From Streptomyces sp. NRRL S-646 (lineage in GTDB: Bacteria; Actinomycetota; Actinomycetes; Streptomycetales; Streptomycetaceae), in NCBI RefSeq assembly GCF_000720765.1, contig NZ_JODC01000013.1, positions 344,586 to 408,585 of the forward strand: a stretch of 64,000 nt of DNA. The letters run 5' to 3'. The notes beneath the pieces were generated by a model. It searched no databases. It was given only the letters and a program-made list of their open reading frames with translations, and was not told the origin of the DNA. Position 1 is the stretch's first letter; each line of letters opens with the position of its first letter. Below, piece after piece: positions 39,038 through 48,567 of this stretch. The position numbers and the translations under genes are program-made.

Positions 39038-39577
39038 TCAGACCGCGCAACGCTCCTGCTCCCCACGCTCCAGCGCGCGTGCGTCCAGATCGCGGCTCTC
39101 CAGCTCCTCACGGAGCCGGGCGAGCGCCCGGTGCAGCGTGCTCTTGACCGTTCCGGCCGACATGCCCAGGGCGGCGGCCGTCTCCTCCGTCGACATCTGC
39201 TCCCAGTGTCGCAGCACCACGACGCTTCGCTGCTTGGGAGCCAGCACCTTCATGATGTCCATCAGCAGGGCGCGGTCCGCGTGCTGCTCGGTGGAGTCGT
39301 CGACCGAGGCGTCCGGCAGCTGCTCGGTGGGGACCTCCTCCAGCTTCCGGGCCCGCCACCACTCGGTCCGCGTGTTGATCATGACGCGACGAAGGTAGGC
39401 GTCCGCGAGCCGCTTGTCCGCGATGCCCTCCCAGCGGCCGTAGGTCCGCACCAGCGCCGTCTGCAGCAGGTCCTGCGCATCCACAGGGTCCGGGACCAGC
39501 CGGCGGGCGCTGCGCAGCAGCGCGTCCTGTCGCGTGCGGACATACTCCTCGAACTCGAGCACCTCGCCCTGCGCCAT
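39038..39577 (-). CDS. sigE: ECF RNA polymerase sigma factor SigE
   Basis: 179 residues. Region 2 (EYVRTRQDALLRSARRLVPDP, then DAQDLLQTALVRTYGRW, split here) and region 4 (LAPKQRSVVVLRHWEQMS, then TEETAAALGMSAGTVKSTLHRALARL, split here) are intact. It drives genes for envelope integrity (promoters GGAAC-N16/17-CGTC). Control is at transcription through CseB/CseC, with no linked anti-sigma factor. ATG 39577 has GGGAGGCGG upstream; the 262 bases behind it to mutY hold its promoter. A SigE-like promoter precedes the M23 peptidase gene at 32741. Confidence 0.94.
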   Translation of the reverse strand: MAQGEVLEFEEYVRTRQDALLRSARRLVPDPVDAQDLLQTALVRTYGRWEGIADKRLADAYLRRVMINTRTEWWRARKLEEVPTEQLPDASVDDSTEQHADRALLMDIMKVLAPKQRSVVVLRHWEQMSTEETAAALGMSAGTVKSTLHRALARLREELESRDLDARALERGEQERCAV

Positions 39578-39839
39578 GTCGAACCGCCTCCCGATCCCCG
39601 TTCCCGGCCGGCTTGATCGCCGTCGGTCTGTTCCGTAACAGCCCGCTTCTGCCGGGCACGCAAATGAAGCTACGGAGGTGTTGTCACGGCGCTGTCCGAA
39701 GCAGCGCTCGGCTAGCACTCGGCTGTCCGTCGGTTGTGTAACGGACGTAGGAACGGGGTAAACGGGCACCCCGAATCACGTGGTTATGGGGTGATTTGGC
39801 GGGTCGATGGGGTGTGATGCGGCGTGACGTTACGAGGGG

Positions 39840-40787
39840 TTACGTCAACGGCAGCCGATACAAACCACCGGACAGCGGCTCCACGAGACCGTCCGCGACG
39901 AGCCCGTCGAGCGCCCGCGCGCGCTGCACCGGCTCGTGCCACACCCGGTCGAGGGCCGACTGCGGCACGGGTGCGTGGGCCTCACGCAGTACGGCGAGCA
40001 GCTTGCCGCGCACCTGCCGGTCCGTGCCCGCGTACGTCTGCCCGCGCCGCGGCGGTCCGTCGTGCTCGGGCTTGCCCGCGAGCCGCCAGGCGCACTGCGC
40101 GGCGATGGGGCAGCGGTGACAGGTCTCGTTCTTGGCGGTGCAGACGAGCGCGCCGAGCTCCATGGAGGCGGCCGCCCACCGCGCGGCGGTCCGCTCGTCC
40201 CCGGGCAACAGGGCGCGGGCGAGCTTCCGTTCGGCGGCTGTGGTCGCGTTCGGCGGGTACTGGACGCCGGTCACGGCGCGCGCGAAGACCCGGCGGACGT
40301 TGGTGTCGAGGACGGCGTGGCGCTGCCCGTACGCGAAGGAGGCGACGGCCGCGGCCGTGTACTCGCCGATGCCGGGCAGCGCGAGGAGCTGGGCGTGGTC
40401 GGTCGGTACGTCCCCGCCGTGCCGCTCCGTTATGGCCACGGCGGCGCCGTGCAGCCTGAGGGCGCGGCGCGGGTAACCGAGCCGGCCCCAGGCGCGGACC
40501 GCCTCGCCGGGCGCATCCCGGGCCAGGTCGGCGGGGCGCGGCCAGCGGGCCAGCCACTGCTCGTAGACGGGCAGCACGCGGCTGACCGGCGTCTGCTGCA
40601 GCATGAACTCGCTGACCATCACACCCCAGGGGCCGGCTTCCGGGAGCCGCCACGGCAGGTCGCGGGCGTGCTCGTCGAACCAGTCGATGACGGGGGCGTG
40701 GAGGTCCTCGCCGAGAGGGGAGCCGGCAAGGGCGTCGGCCGGGCCGTCGGCGGGGCTGCTGTGCGGGGGCTTCGTGGGCGCAGTCAT
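39840..40787 (-). CDS. mutY: A/G-specific adenine glycosylase
   Basis: 315 residues. Removes adenine mispaired with 8-oxoguanine. Helix-hairpin-helix LPGIGEYTAAAVASFAYG with the catalytic Asp in VLDTNVRRVF, substrate residues SEFMLQQTPVSRV, and the iron-sulfur loop C-x6-C-x2-C-x5-C (CTAKNETCHRCPIAAQC). It ends with a short form of the C-terminal recognition domain. ATG 40787 is the start; the very long open frame upstream is a shadow of disA. Confidence 0.95.
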   Translation of the reverse strand: MTAPTKPPHSSPADGPADALAGSPLGEDLHAPVIDWFDEHARDLPWRLPEAGPWGVMVSEFMLQQTPVSRVLPVYEQWLARWPRPADLARDAPGEAVRAWGRLGYPRRALRLHGAAVAITERHGGDVPTDHAQLLALPGIGEYTAAAVASFAYGQRHAVLDTNVRRVFARAVTGVQYPPNATTAAERKLARALLPGDERTAARWAAASMELGALVCTAKNETCHRCPIAAQCAWRLAGKPEHDGPPRRGQTYAGTDRQVRGKLLAVLREAHAPVPQSALDRVWHEPVQRARALDGLVADGLVEPLSGGLYRLPLT

Positions 40788-40937
40788 GGCGTTTCCGATC
40801 CTGCCATGGCCCCGGTCGGTTGGGCCGCCGTCCCGCGCGCGGTGCGTCGTGCGGACCGGAATGATGATCCGGAAAAGTTGACGAACCGGCGGCGGGTGGG
40901 GCCAGGGAACCGCCCGATCTCTCGTACAGTTTGCGCC

Positions 40938-41750
40938 GTGGGATCTCTGCGCAATCCTGTCGGGCCGCTCCCCTCCTCCATCTACTGGCGACGGAGGGCC
41001 GTACTCGTGTCTGTGGTCGCCTTGTTGGCGCTGCTGATCACTTGGATCGTCCTGTCGGGCGGTGGCGGTGGCAAGAAGGACGACGGGGCGAACGGCAACA
41101 CTCCCGCGCCCACGATCACTGCGGGGCCGTCGAGTTCGGGTCCCGCGATCAGCCAAGCGCCGGGCGGCCGTGACGAGTCGAGCGGCGGGGGCTCCAGCAG
41201 ATCGGATTCCGGGGGCAGTTCGGGGTCCGGTTCCGGCTCGGACTCCGGATCCGGGGGCTCCGACGGGGCCGCCGGCGGCGGTACGGCCGGTGTCGGCTCC
41301 GGCATCGGGGTCGGCCGGGGCGACACCATTCCGGCGAGTTCCACGATCCCCAACTGCACGCCGAGCGCGGTGAGGTTGACGGTGAGCAGCCTCCACAACA
41401 CCTACTCGCCCGGTCAGACGCCCGCTCTGCTGCTGACCGCGACGAACACCTCGGGCCTCGACTGCAAGATCGACCTCGGGCCGAAGAGCGCGGTGTTGAC
41501 GATCACCGAGGCGGGCAGCGACAACGACTACTGGTCCTCCGCCGACTGCCCCCAGGGCTCCGGCAGCCTGGTGTTCCGGGTGCCCAACCGCAGCAGCATC
41601 ACCTACACGGTGAAGTGGGACCGCAAGCCGAGCGCTCCCCAGTGCGCCACGCCTCCGGCGGGGTCGGCCGGGGCCGGTACCTATCTGGTGGAGGCGTCGG
41701 CACCGGGGTTCGCGAAGTCGCAGATCTCGTTCATGCTGAAGGACGACTAG
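40938..41750 (+). CDS. Membrane-anchored extracytoplasmic protein with Ser/Gly linker
   Basis: 270 residues. One N-terminal membrane helix (about 22-41, VLVSVVALLALLITWIVLSG), a Gly/Ser/Asp-rich flexible stretch (80-135), and a C-terminal beta domain with two conserved Cys (NCTPSAVRL and CKIDLGPK) plus CPQGS and CATPP. The domain resembles extracellular domains of unknown function (DUF4232-like). GTG 40938. Divergent from mutY; function unknown. Confidence 0.75.
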   Translation: MGSLRNPVGPLPSSIYWRRRAVLVSVVALLALLITWIVLSGGGGGKKDDGANGNTPAPTITAGPSSSGPAISQAPGGRDESSGGGSSRSDSGGSSGSGSGSDSGSGGSDGAAGGGTAGVGSGIGVGRGDTIPASSTIPNCTPSAVRLTVSSLHNTYSPGQTPALLLTATNTSGLDCKIDLGPKSAVLTITEAGSDNDYWSSADCPQGSGSLVFRVPNRSSITYTVKWDRKPSAPQCATPPAGSAGAGTYLVEASAPGFAKSQISFMLKDD

Positions 41751-41760
41751 GCGCTCCGCT

Positions 41761-41811
41761 GGGCGGTGCCGCAAATCGACACAGCCCCGCGCCCCTAAAG
41801 GGGCGCCGCCC
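41761..41811 (-). repeat. Dispersed intergenic repeat family 1, copy 1
   Basis: Carries GGGGCGCGGGGCTGT (on the minus strand) and a 7-bp hairpin GCGCCCC-TAAA-GGGGCGC (41789-41806). Outer ends GGGCGGTGCC/GGCGCCGCCC are nearly complementary. It separates two converging genes and can act as a terminator. Copies 2 and 3 are at 46435 and 48430. Confidence 0.65.
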
Positions 41812-41842
41812 GAACCGCAGCGCGCTTTGTACGGCCTGCTTA

Positions 41843-42967
41843 TCAGACGTACCGCTCCAGGATCGACGACTCCGCCAGCCTGGACAGGCCCTCGCGGACG
41901 CTGCGGGCGCGGGCCTCGCCCACGCCGTCGACCGTCTGCAGGTCGTCGACGCTTGCGGCGAGCAGTTTCTGCAGGCCCCCGAAGTGCTCCACGAGACGGT
42001 CGATGATGGCGCCCGGGAGGCGCGGCACCTTGGCAAGGAGGCGGAAGCCGCGGGGCGATACCGCCGAGTCGAGCGCCTCCGGCGAGCCCGTGTAGCCCAG
42101 CGCCCTTGCCACCGTGGGCAGTTCGAGGAGCTCGGCGTGGGTGAGGGCGTCCAGCTCGTAGAGGGCCTCGTCGACCGTGCGGGAGCGCTTGGCCGTGGGC
42201 TCGGGAACGTAGTCCCGGACGACCAGCTCGCGCTCGGGCTCCACGCCCGCGATCAACTCGTCGAGCTGCAGGGCGAGGAGACGCCCGTCGGTGCCCAGTT
42301 CGACCACGTATTCGGCGATTTCGGTGGCGATGCGGCGCACCATCTCCAGGCGCTGGGCCACGGCCGACACGTCGCGGACCGTCACCAGGTCCTCGATCTC
42401 CAGCGCGGACAGCGTGCCCGCGACCTCGTCCAGGCGGAGCTTGTAGCGCTCCAGGGTCGCGAGGGCCTGGTTGGCGCGGGACAGGATCGCCGCGGAGTCC
42501 TCCAGGACACGGCGCTGACCGTCCACGTACAGGGCGATCAGGCGCATGGACTGGGAGACGGAGACGACCGGGAAGCCGACCTGCTTGGAGACCCGGTCCG
42601 CCGTGCGGTGCCGGGTGCCCGTCTCCTCGGTCGGGATCGTCGCGTCGGGCACGAACTGCACGCCCGCCCGCAAGATCTTCGACAGGTCGGAGGAGAGCAC
42701 GATGCCGCCGTCGAGCTTGCACAGCTCGCGCAGGCGCGTGGCCGTGAACTCGACGTCCAGCACGAAACCGCCGGTACACATGGTTTCGACGGTCCGGTCG
42801 AAGCCGAGCACGATGAGACCGCCGGTGTTGCCGCGGAGTACCCGCTCGAGCCCGTCGCGCAGGCCCGTGCCGGGAGCCACGGCGCTCAGTGAGGCGCGCA
42901 TCAGGCCATCGGCACCGGAACTCCCGCCGGACTTTCCGGGAGCTGCCGCCCGGTCGTTGGCTGCCAC
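41843..42967 (-). CDS. disA: DNA integrity scanning diadenylate cyclase DisA
   Basis: 374 residues. Makes cyclic di-AMP and monitors DNA structure. The N-terminal DAC domain has LDGGIVL (residues 85-91; the usual DGA is DGG here) and the RHRTAD loop (119-124). A linker with [19 protein letters not shown] and the C-terminal helix-hairpin-helix ([17 protein letters not shown]) follow. GTG 42967 has GGAGGAG upstream, and the protein then matches the size of known Streptomyces DisA. In the same transcription direction as radA, 81 bases after it. Confidence 0.95.
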   Translation of the reverse strand: MAANDRAAAPGKSGGSSGADGLMRASLSAVAPGTGLRDGLERVLRGNTGGLIVLGFDRTVETMCTGGFVLDVEFTATRLRELCKLDGGIVLSSDLSKILRAGVQFVPDATIPTEETGTRHRTADRVSKQVGFPVVSVSQSMRLIALYVDGQRRVLEDSAAILSRANQALATLERYKLRLDEVAGTLSALEIEDLVTVRDVSAVAQRLEMVRRIATEIAEYVVELGTDGRLLALQLDELIAGVEPERELVVRDYVPEPTAKRSRTVDEALYELDALTHAELLELPTVARALGYTGSPEALDSAVSPRGFRLLAKVPRLPGAIIDRLVEHFGGLQKLLAASVDDLQTVDGVGEARARSVREGLSRLAESSILERYV

Positions 42968-43048
42968 TGCACTCCTCCGGTCGCAGGTTCTGGGGCGCCC
43001 CCGTGTCACACATTCTGTTCGTACGGACGGGCGAGACCAGGGCAAAGT

Positions 43049-44458
43049 CTACCGGCGGTCCTCCTCGTCCCGTGGGGCCTCTCGGCGACGGGAGCGTGGA
43101 AGCACTCTCAGAGCGTCCCCTATGTCGGCGACTTCCAGGACCTTCATACCCGGAGGGATCTTGCCGGGGTCGCCCGGAACGAGCGCGTGGGTGAAGCCCA
43201 GGCGGTGTGCTTCGGCGAGTCGCCGCTGGACGCCCGTGACCCGTCTGACCTCGCCCGCGAGGCCGACCTCGCCGATCGCGACCAGGTTCTTGGGCAGCGG
43301 GGTGTCGCTGGCGGCCGACGCCAGCGCGAGGGCGACGGCGAGGTCGGCGGCGGGCTCGGAGAGCTTCACCCCGCCGACCGTCGCGGAGTAGATGTCCCGC
43401 TTGCCGAGCGCGCTGATCCGGCCGCGCTGCTCCAGGACGGCGAGCATCATCGAGACGCGGGAGGTCTCCAGCCCCGAGGTGGTACGGCGCGGGGAGGGGA
43501 TCTGCGAGTCGACGGTGAGCGCCTGGACCTCGGCGACCAGGGGGCGGCGGCCCTCCAGGGTGACCGTCAGGCAGGTGCCCGGGACCGGTTCGTCACGTCT
43601 GGTCAGGAAAAGTCCGCTCGGGTCGGCGAGGCCCGTGATGCCCTCGTCGTGCAGTTCGAAGCAGCCGACCTCGTCCGTGGCGCCGTAGCGGTTCTTGACG
43701 CCGCGGACCAGCCGGAGGCGCGCGTGCCGGTCGCCCTCGAAGCTCAGGACGACGTCCACGAGGTGTTCCAGGAGACGGGGCCCGGCGATGGCCCCGTCCT
43801 TGGTGACATGGCCCACAAGGAGGGTGGACATCCCGCGTTCCTTGGAGGCACGGATGAGCGCGCCGGCCACCTCGCGCACCTGCGCCATGCCGCCGGGGGC
43901 GCCGTCGATCTCCGGGGAGGCCACGGTCTGCACGGAGTCGAGGATGAGGAGCGACGGCTTCACCGCGTCCAAGTGGCCGAGGACGGCGGCCAGATCGGTC
44001 TCGGCGGCGAGATACAGATGGTCGTGGATGGCCCTGATGCGGTCGGCGCGCAGCCGCACCTGGCTCGCCGACTCCTCACCCGTGACATACAGCGTGCGGT
44101 GCTCGTCGCTCGCCGACTTCGCCGCCACGTCCAGCAGCAGCGTCGACTTGCCCACACCGGGCTCGCCCGCCAGCAGCACCACCGCACCGGGCACGAGCCC
44201 GCCGCCGAGCACCCGGTCCAGCTCGGGCACACCGGTCGGGCGGGCGGTGGCCTGGCGCCCGTCGACCTGGCCGATGGGCACCGCGGAGGTGGTGACGCGC
44301 CCCGGTGTCGTCGTACGGACCGCGGGCGCGCCGTACTCCTCGATCGTCCCCCATGCCTGGCACTCGGGGCAGCGACCGAGCCACTTGGCCGTCTGCCAGC
44401 CGCACTCCGTGCAGCGGTAGGACGGGCGGTCCTTGGTGGACTTGGTACGGGCAGCCAT
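43049..44458 (-). CDS. radA: DNA repair protein RadA
   Basis: 469 residues. RecA-like ATPase that promotes branch migration of recombination intermediates. N-terminal zinc finger C-x2-C (YRCTECGWQTAKWLGRCPECQ), Walker A LLAGEPGVGKST, Walker B LLILDSVQT, the RadA-specific KNRYGATDEVG motif, and a C-terminal Lon-protease-like domain. ATG 44458 is the start. It pairs with disA, as in many actinobacteria and Firmicutes. Confidence 0.96.
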   Translation of the reverse strand: MAARTKSTKDRPSYRCTECGWQTAKWLGRCPECQAWGTIEEYGAPAVRTTTPGRVTTSAVPIGQVDGRQATARPTGVPELDRVLGGGLVPGAVVLLAGEPGVGKSTLLLDVAAKSASDEHRTLYVTGEESASQVRLRADRIRAIHDHLYLAAETDLAAVLGHLDAVKPSLLILDSVQTVASPEIDGAPGGMAQVREVAGALIRASKERGMSTLLVGHVTKDGAIAGPRLLEHLVDVVLSFEGDRHARLRLVRGVKNRYGATDEVGCFELHDEGITGLADPSGLFLTRRDEPVPGTCLTVTLEGRRPLVAEVQALTVDSQIPSPRRTTSGLETSRVSMMLAVLEQRGRISALGKRDIYSATVGGVKLSEPAADLAVALALASAASDTPLPKNLVAIGEVGLAGEVRRVTGVQRRLAEAHRLGFTHALVPGDPGKIPPGMKVLEVADIGDALRVLPRSRRREAPRDEEDRR

Positions 44459-44698
44459 GCCGAGAACCGTAACCGAGCCCACTGACAACGCCGTCTCTGC
44501 GGCGACCCCGAGCTCCCCCCTGCCCGCCGCACGCCGACCGGGCACATGATCCGACACTCCGCGAACCGGCCACCGCCGTCGGTAACCAGCCATGGAACAA
44601 GCGGTTCCTGTCCCCGATTGAGGGATCGTTTCACCCGTATGGATTAAAAGTGCTCAAGGGGGAAGAAGGGTTCATCCCGAGCCGCCTACGGTCCACGG

Positions 44699-46387
44699 AT
44701 GAGCAGCAGCCCGGAGACCTCGCCCCGCATCACCGGCGCAGACCAGGCGCGCCGGGAGGCACGTGACCGTGCCGCTGCGCAGACGCTGGCGCAGCGGCCC
44801 CCCGGGCGTTACGAGCCGTATCTGGACGGGCTGTTCACCTACTGCCTGTCCGTGCTGTGCGACCACGACACGGCGACCGCGGCCCTGGGCGAGGCCCTCG
44901 CGCTCGCCGAGAAGCGCCGTGGCCCCCAGGCGCCGGGGGACCGCCGCGCCTGGCTGTACGCGCTGGCCCGCTGGGCCTGTCTGCGCAAGCTGGCGGAGGC
45001 CAAGCAGAAACGTCAGGGCATGCACGCGGCGGGCCGGCACAGCACCGAGAAGCAGCGGCCGGCAGAGCCCCCCGTCGCCGACGGGACCCAGGAGCAGCGC
45101 CGCCGCGAACTCGCCCTGCTGGCCTGGCCGGAGGCCGCCGGCACCAGCCCCGAGCAGCGCGAGGCACTCGAACTCGCCGTACGCCACCACCTCGCCGCCC
45201 ACGAGGTCGCCGCCGTACTGGGCCTGGGCCTCGCCACCGCCCGTGAACTGCTGGCCTCCGCCGCCTGCGAGGTGGAGCGCACGCGCGCGGCCCTCGCCGT
45301 CGTGGAGACCGGCGGCTGTCCGGACGTCGCCCGGCTCACCGGTGACAACCAGCTGGTGCTCAGCTCGGCCCTGCGCAAGGAGCTCGTCCGGCACGTCGAC
45401 GACTGTCCGCGATGTCGCCGCAGCGCCGAGCGGGCGATCCCCGGCCGCTGGCCCGGCGCGGTGATCACCCCCGCCGAGCTGCCCGTCCTCGAGGCTCCCC
45501 GGGCGGCCCTGCACATGGCGGTCACCCATCAGCCACGCGCGCGTGGCGGCGCTCTTCCCCGGTTCGACCGGCGCGGCTTCCCGATGGACCCCAAGGACCG
45601 CGCCGCCCGCCGCGACCGCCTACGCGCGCGTGCCGTCACGACGACGGTCGTCGCCACCGTGGTGGCGGCCCCCGTGTTCGCCCTGTGGGCCGCCTACCGG
45701 GGCTCACCGGCCGAGGGCACGGACGGCCGCTCCGCCACCGCCAGCGAGGCGCACGGCCCCATCAGCCTCGGCGGCGAGGCCTCCGGCGGCGGATACGAGA
45801 ATGCCGGCAACGCAAGGAACCGGCCCGGCGGCCCCTTCGGGAGAGGCCACAGACGGCCCGACATCTCCGTGGAGGTCATCAGCGTCACCGGCATCAGCGG
45901 GAAGAGCGCCGGACACCTCCAGGTGTCGGCCGGCCACGACAGCGACACCACGCTCGTCACGCTCACCGCGACCGGACCCGCGCCCGTGCACTGGTCCGCA
46001 TCGACGGGAGCCGCCTGGCTCTACCTCAGCCAGTCGTCGGGAACGCTCGCGCCCGGCGAATCGTTGACGATCAAGGTGTACGTCGACCACCTGCGCGAGC
46101 CGTCCGGCCCGTGGCGCGGACAGGTGGCGGTCTCACCGTCCGGCGCCGTCGTCTCCATCGAGGGCTACGGCACCGCGCCCAGCCCGACCGCCCCCGGTCC
46201 GAGCAGCCCCGGCACCCCGCCGACCTCGTCCACCCCGGAACCGACCCCGACCGCCTCGGACCCCACCCCGAGCGCCCCGCCCTCGTCGCCGGGCCCGCAG
46301 CCCACCCCCACCGACCCGGCCTCGACCGACCCGAGCTCGACACCACCGCCCGCCGACAGCGGAGCCACGAGCCCTGCGGCGTCGTGA
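44699..46387 (+). CDS. Fusion: sigma-like domains + ZAS zinc finger + membrane helix + BACON domain
   Basis: 562 residues. Residues 40-105 resemble sigma region 2 (LFTYCLSVLCDHDTATAALG, then RAWLYALARWACLRKL); 150-200 resemble region 4 (EQREALELAVRHHLAAHEVA, then AAVLGLGLATARELLASAA). Residues 207-239 carry C207 and HVDDCPRC, i.e. the H-x3-C-x2-C motif of zinc-containing anti-sigma factors. A membrane helix is at 312-334, an extracytoplasmic BACON domain at about 388-490, and a disordered Pro/Thr/Ser tail at the end. Divergent from radA. Whether the sigma part binds DNA is untested; it may be a degenerate regulator. Confidence 0.8.
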   Translation: MSSSPETSPRITGADQARREARDRAAAQTLAQRPPGRYEPYLDGLFTYCLSVLCDHDTATAALGEALALAEKRRGPQAPGDRRAWLYALARWACLRKLAEAKQKRQGMHAAGRHSTEKQRPAEPPVADGTQEQRRRELALLAWPEAAGTSPEQREALELAVRHHLAAHEVAAVLGLGLATARELLASAACEVERTRAALAVVETGGCPDVARLTGDNQLVLSSALRKELVRHVDDCPRCRRSAERAIPGRWPGAVITPAELPVLEAPRAALHMAVTHQPRARGGALPRFDRRGFPMDPKDRAARRDRLRARAVTTTVVATVVAAPVFALWAAYRGSPAEGTDGRSATASEAHGPISLGGEASGGGYENAGNARNRPGGPFGRGHRRPDISVEVISVTGISGKSAGHLQVSAGHDSDTTLVTLTATGPAPVHWSASTGAAWLYLSQSSGTLAPGESLTIKVYVDHLREPSGPWRGQVAVSPSGAVVSIEGYGTAPSPTAPGPSSPGTPPTSSTPEPTPTASDPTPSAPPSSPGPQPTPTDPASTDPSSTPPPADSGATSPAAS

Positions 46388-46434
46388 GCGGAGCCCGCCC
46401 CACGCAGGTCGGTCTGCGGTTCGGCCGCGACCTG

Positions 46435-46547
46435 AAGGGGCGCGGGGCTGTCACATGTGCGGCTCCGCCGCGCGGGCGCGACCAGCCACAACGGGCCGCC
46501 AGACGATCGACGTCGATGGGCAATCGCCCCGCGGCGGAGCCGCACAT
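46435..46547. repeat. Dispersed intergenic repeat family 1, copy 2, with 18-bp inverted repeat
   Basis: Contains GGGGCGCGGGGCTGT (46437-46451) and a perfect 18-bp inverted repeat, ATGTGCGGCTCCGCCGCG (46455-46472) with its exact complement at 46530-46547. Non-coding and between converging genes. The shared core also occurs at 41761 and 48430. Confidence 0.75.
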
Positions 46548-46567
46548 CAGCGCAGCTCGCGGAGCGA

Positions 46568-47446
46568 TTAGTCGACCGGATCGGCCGGATGCGGCGCCAC
46601 CAGCGGCAGCTGCGAGGCCAGCCGCTGCTCGCACAACTCCACGAGGCGGTCGTAGCCGGCCTTGCCCATCAGCTCGGTCAGCTCCGCCCGGTAGGACACG
46701 TACACCGGGTCGCCCGCGCCGTGCGCCGAGGTCGCCGACGTGCACCACCAGTGCAGGTCGTGACCGCCCGGGCCCCACCCCCGGCGGTCGTACTCGCCGA
46801 TCGACACCTGCAGCACCCGGGTGTCGTCGGGCCGGTCGATCCAGTCGTACGTCCGCCGGACCGGCAGCTGCCAGCAGACGTCCGGCTTGGTCTCCAGCGG
46901 CTCGCGGCCCTCCTTGAGGGCCAGGATGTGCAGCGAGCAGCCCGCACCGGCCGCGAACCCGGGCCGGTTCTGGAAGATGCACGAGCCCTGGAAGGGACGG
47001 GTCTGCCGGTCGCCGTCCTCGTCCTCCGAGACCCAACCGTGCGCCATGCCCTCGTCATGGTTCTGCCAGATCTCCGGCGTGAGCCTCGCCACATGCCCGG
47101 CGACGCGCTTCTCGTCGTCCTCGTCGGAGAAGTGGGCGCCCAGCGTGCAGCACCCGTCGTCCGCGCGGCCCGCCTGGATGCCCTGGCAGCCGCTGCCGAA
47201 GATGCAGTTCCAGCGAGAGGTGAGCCATGTCAGATCGCAGCGGAAGACCTGCTCGTCGTCCGCCGGATCCGGGAACTCCACCCACGCGCGCGCGAAGTCG
47301 AGGCCCTTCTCGTCCGCTTCCCTGGCCTTCTTCGACAGCTTCGCCGACTGCGGTGGCTTCACCTGCGAAGAACCCTTGGCGGACTTGTCGTTCTTCGCCC
47401 TTTTCGTCTTTGGCACAGGACCAGCGTACGGGTCTCGCAGCGCCAT
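46568..47446 (-). CDS. Cysteine-rich conserved-looking protein, possible metal-binding
   Basis: 292 residues. Basic N-terminus ([14 protein letters not shown]), then a region with clustered Cys: [51 protein letters not shown] and DVCWQLPV. The Cys pattern and spacing resemble iron- or zinc-chelating domain families (YkgJ/DUF3109-like), but no confident assignment is possible. It is cytosolic, with no signal peptide. Start uncertain: ATG 47446 is used; GTG 47416 is an alternative. Divergent from the Ppx/GppA gene. Confidence 0.75.
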   Translation of the reverse strand: MALRDPYAGPVPKTKRAKNDKSAKGSSQVKPPQSAKLSKKAREADEKGLDFARAWVEFPDPADDEQVFRCDLTWLTSRWNCIFGSGCQGIQAGRADDGCCTLGAHFSDEDDEKRVAGHVARLTPEIWQNHDEGMAHGWVSEDEDGDRQTRPFQGSCIFQNRPGFAAGAGCSLHILALKEGREPLETKPDVCWQLPVRRTYDWIDRPDDTRVLQVSIGEYDRRGWGPGGHDLHWWCTSATSAHGAGDPVYVSYRAELTELMGKAGYDRLVELCEQRLASQLPLVAPHPADPVD

Positions 47447-47487
47447 CCCATACGGAGGACCGCCCAGGTGGCAGTAGCGTTCCGTAC

Positions 47488-48420
47488 ATGAGACTCGGTG
47501 TCCTCGACGTGGGATCGAACACGGTGCATCTGCTGGTGGTGGATGCGCACCCTGGCGCGCGCCCCCTCCCCGCGCACTCGCACAAGGCGGAACTGCGCCT
47601 TGCCCAACTGCTCGACGAGAGCGGAGCGATCGGCCCCGAGGGGGTCGACAAACTGATCGCCGTTGTGCGCGAGTGCCTGCAGGCCGCCGAGGACAAGGGC
47701 GCCGAGGACGTGCTCCCCTTCGCGACCTCCGCCGTGCGCGAGGCCAGCAACGCCGACGACGTCCTCGCGCGCGTGCAGGCCGAGACCGGCGTCGAGCTGC
47801 AGGTCCTCTCCGGTGCGGAGGAGGCCCGGCTCACCTTCCTCGCCGCCCGCCGCTGGTTCGGCTGGTCCGCGGGCAAGCTGCTCGTCCTCGACATCGGCGG
47901 CGGTTCCCTGGAGATCGCCTACGGCATCGACGAGGAGCCCGACGCTGCCGTCTCCCTCCCGCTCGGCGCCGGCCGACTCACCGCCGCCTGGCTCCCCGGC
48001 GACCCGCCGGACCCGGAGTCCATAAGGGCTCTGCGCCGCCACGTAAGGGCCCAGATCGCCCGCACGGTCGGCGAGTTCGCCCGCTTCGGCGCCCCGGACC
48101 ATGTCGTGGCCACGTCCAAGACCTTCAAGCAGCTCGCTCGTATCGCGGGCGCGGCGAGGTCGACGGAGGGCCTTTACGTCCAGCGCGACCTGAAACGCGA
48201 GTCCCTGGAGGCCTGGGTTCCCCAGCTCGCAGGCATGTCGGCGTCCCAGCGAGCAGAGCTCCCGGGCGTGAGCGAGGGCCGAGCGGGCCAGCTACTGGCA
48301 GGCGCCCTGGTGGCAGAGGGCGCCATGGACCTGTTCGGAGTGGAAAGCCTGGAGATCTGCCCGTGGGCACTCAGGGAAGGCGTCATCCTGCGTCGCCTCG
48401 ACCACATGGGGTCGGTGTAG
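47488..48420 (+). CDS. Ppx/GppA-family phosphatase
   Basis: 310 residues, ASKHA fold: [17 protein letters not shown] (phosphate 1), [32 protein letters not shown], and LPLGAGRLT. Either an exopolyphosphatase or guanosine pentaphosphate phosphohydrolase. Short actinobacterial form without the C-terminal HD domain. The second member of a pair is not in the window. Confidence 0.92.
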   Translation: MRLGVLDVGSNTVHLLVVDAHPGARPLPAHSHKAELRLAQLLDESGAIGPEGVDKLIAVVRECLQAAEDKGAEDVLPFATSAVREASNADDVLARVQAETGVELQVLSGAEEARLTFLAARRWFGWSAGKLLVLDIGGGSLEIAYGIDEEPDAAVSLPLGAGRLTAAWLPGDPPDPESIRALRRHVRAQIARTVGEFARFGAPDHVVATSKTFKQLARIAGAARSTEGLYVQRDLKRESLEAWVPQLAGMSASQRAELPGVSEGRAGQLLAGALVAEGAMDLFGVESLEICPWALREGVILRRLDHMGSV

Positions 48421-48429
48421 CGCCCCGGA

Positions 48430-48500
48430 GGGGCGCGGGGCTGTGACATCAGCGACTCCGTCGCGCGGCGCGACAAGCCCCCAGGAACCCGCACTCGCCT
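48430..48500 (+). repeat. Dispersed intergenic repeat family 1, copy 3
   Basis: GGGGCGCGGGGCTGT (48430-48444) is followed by GCGAC-TCC-GTCGC hairpin (48452-48464) and CGCGGCGCGACAAGCCCCC, parallel to copies 1 and 2. It follows the ppx/gppA stop by nine bases. Confidence 0.65.
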
Positions 48501-48567
48501 ATGGCGAACCCCACAACGGCGAATAGGCGCACCGCAGACGACCCACCGCACCCCGTAACCTGTCGGC

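Noticed and set aside
39840..43013. A 1057-codon open frame on the minus strand covering mutY and disA
   Set aside because: Only the last 315 codons resemble a protein family (MutY). The rest is a GC-bias shadow of disA, with Arg/Ala/Gly/Pro-rich low-complexity composition.
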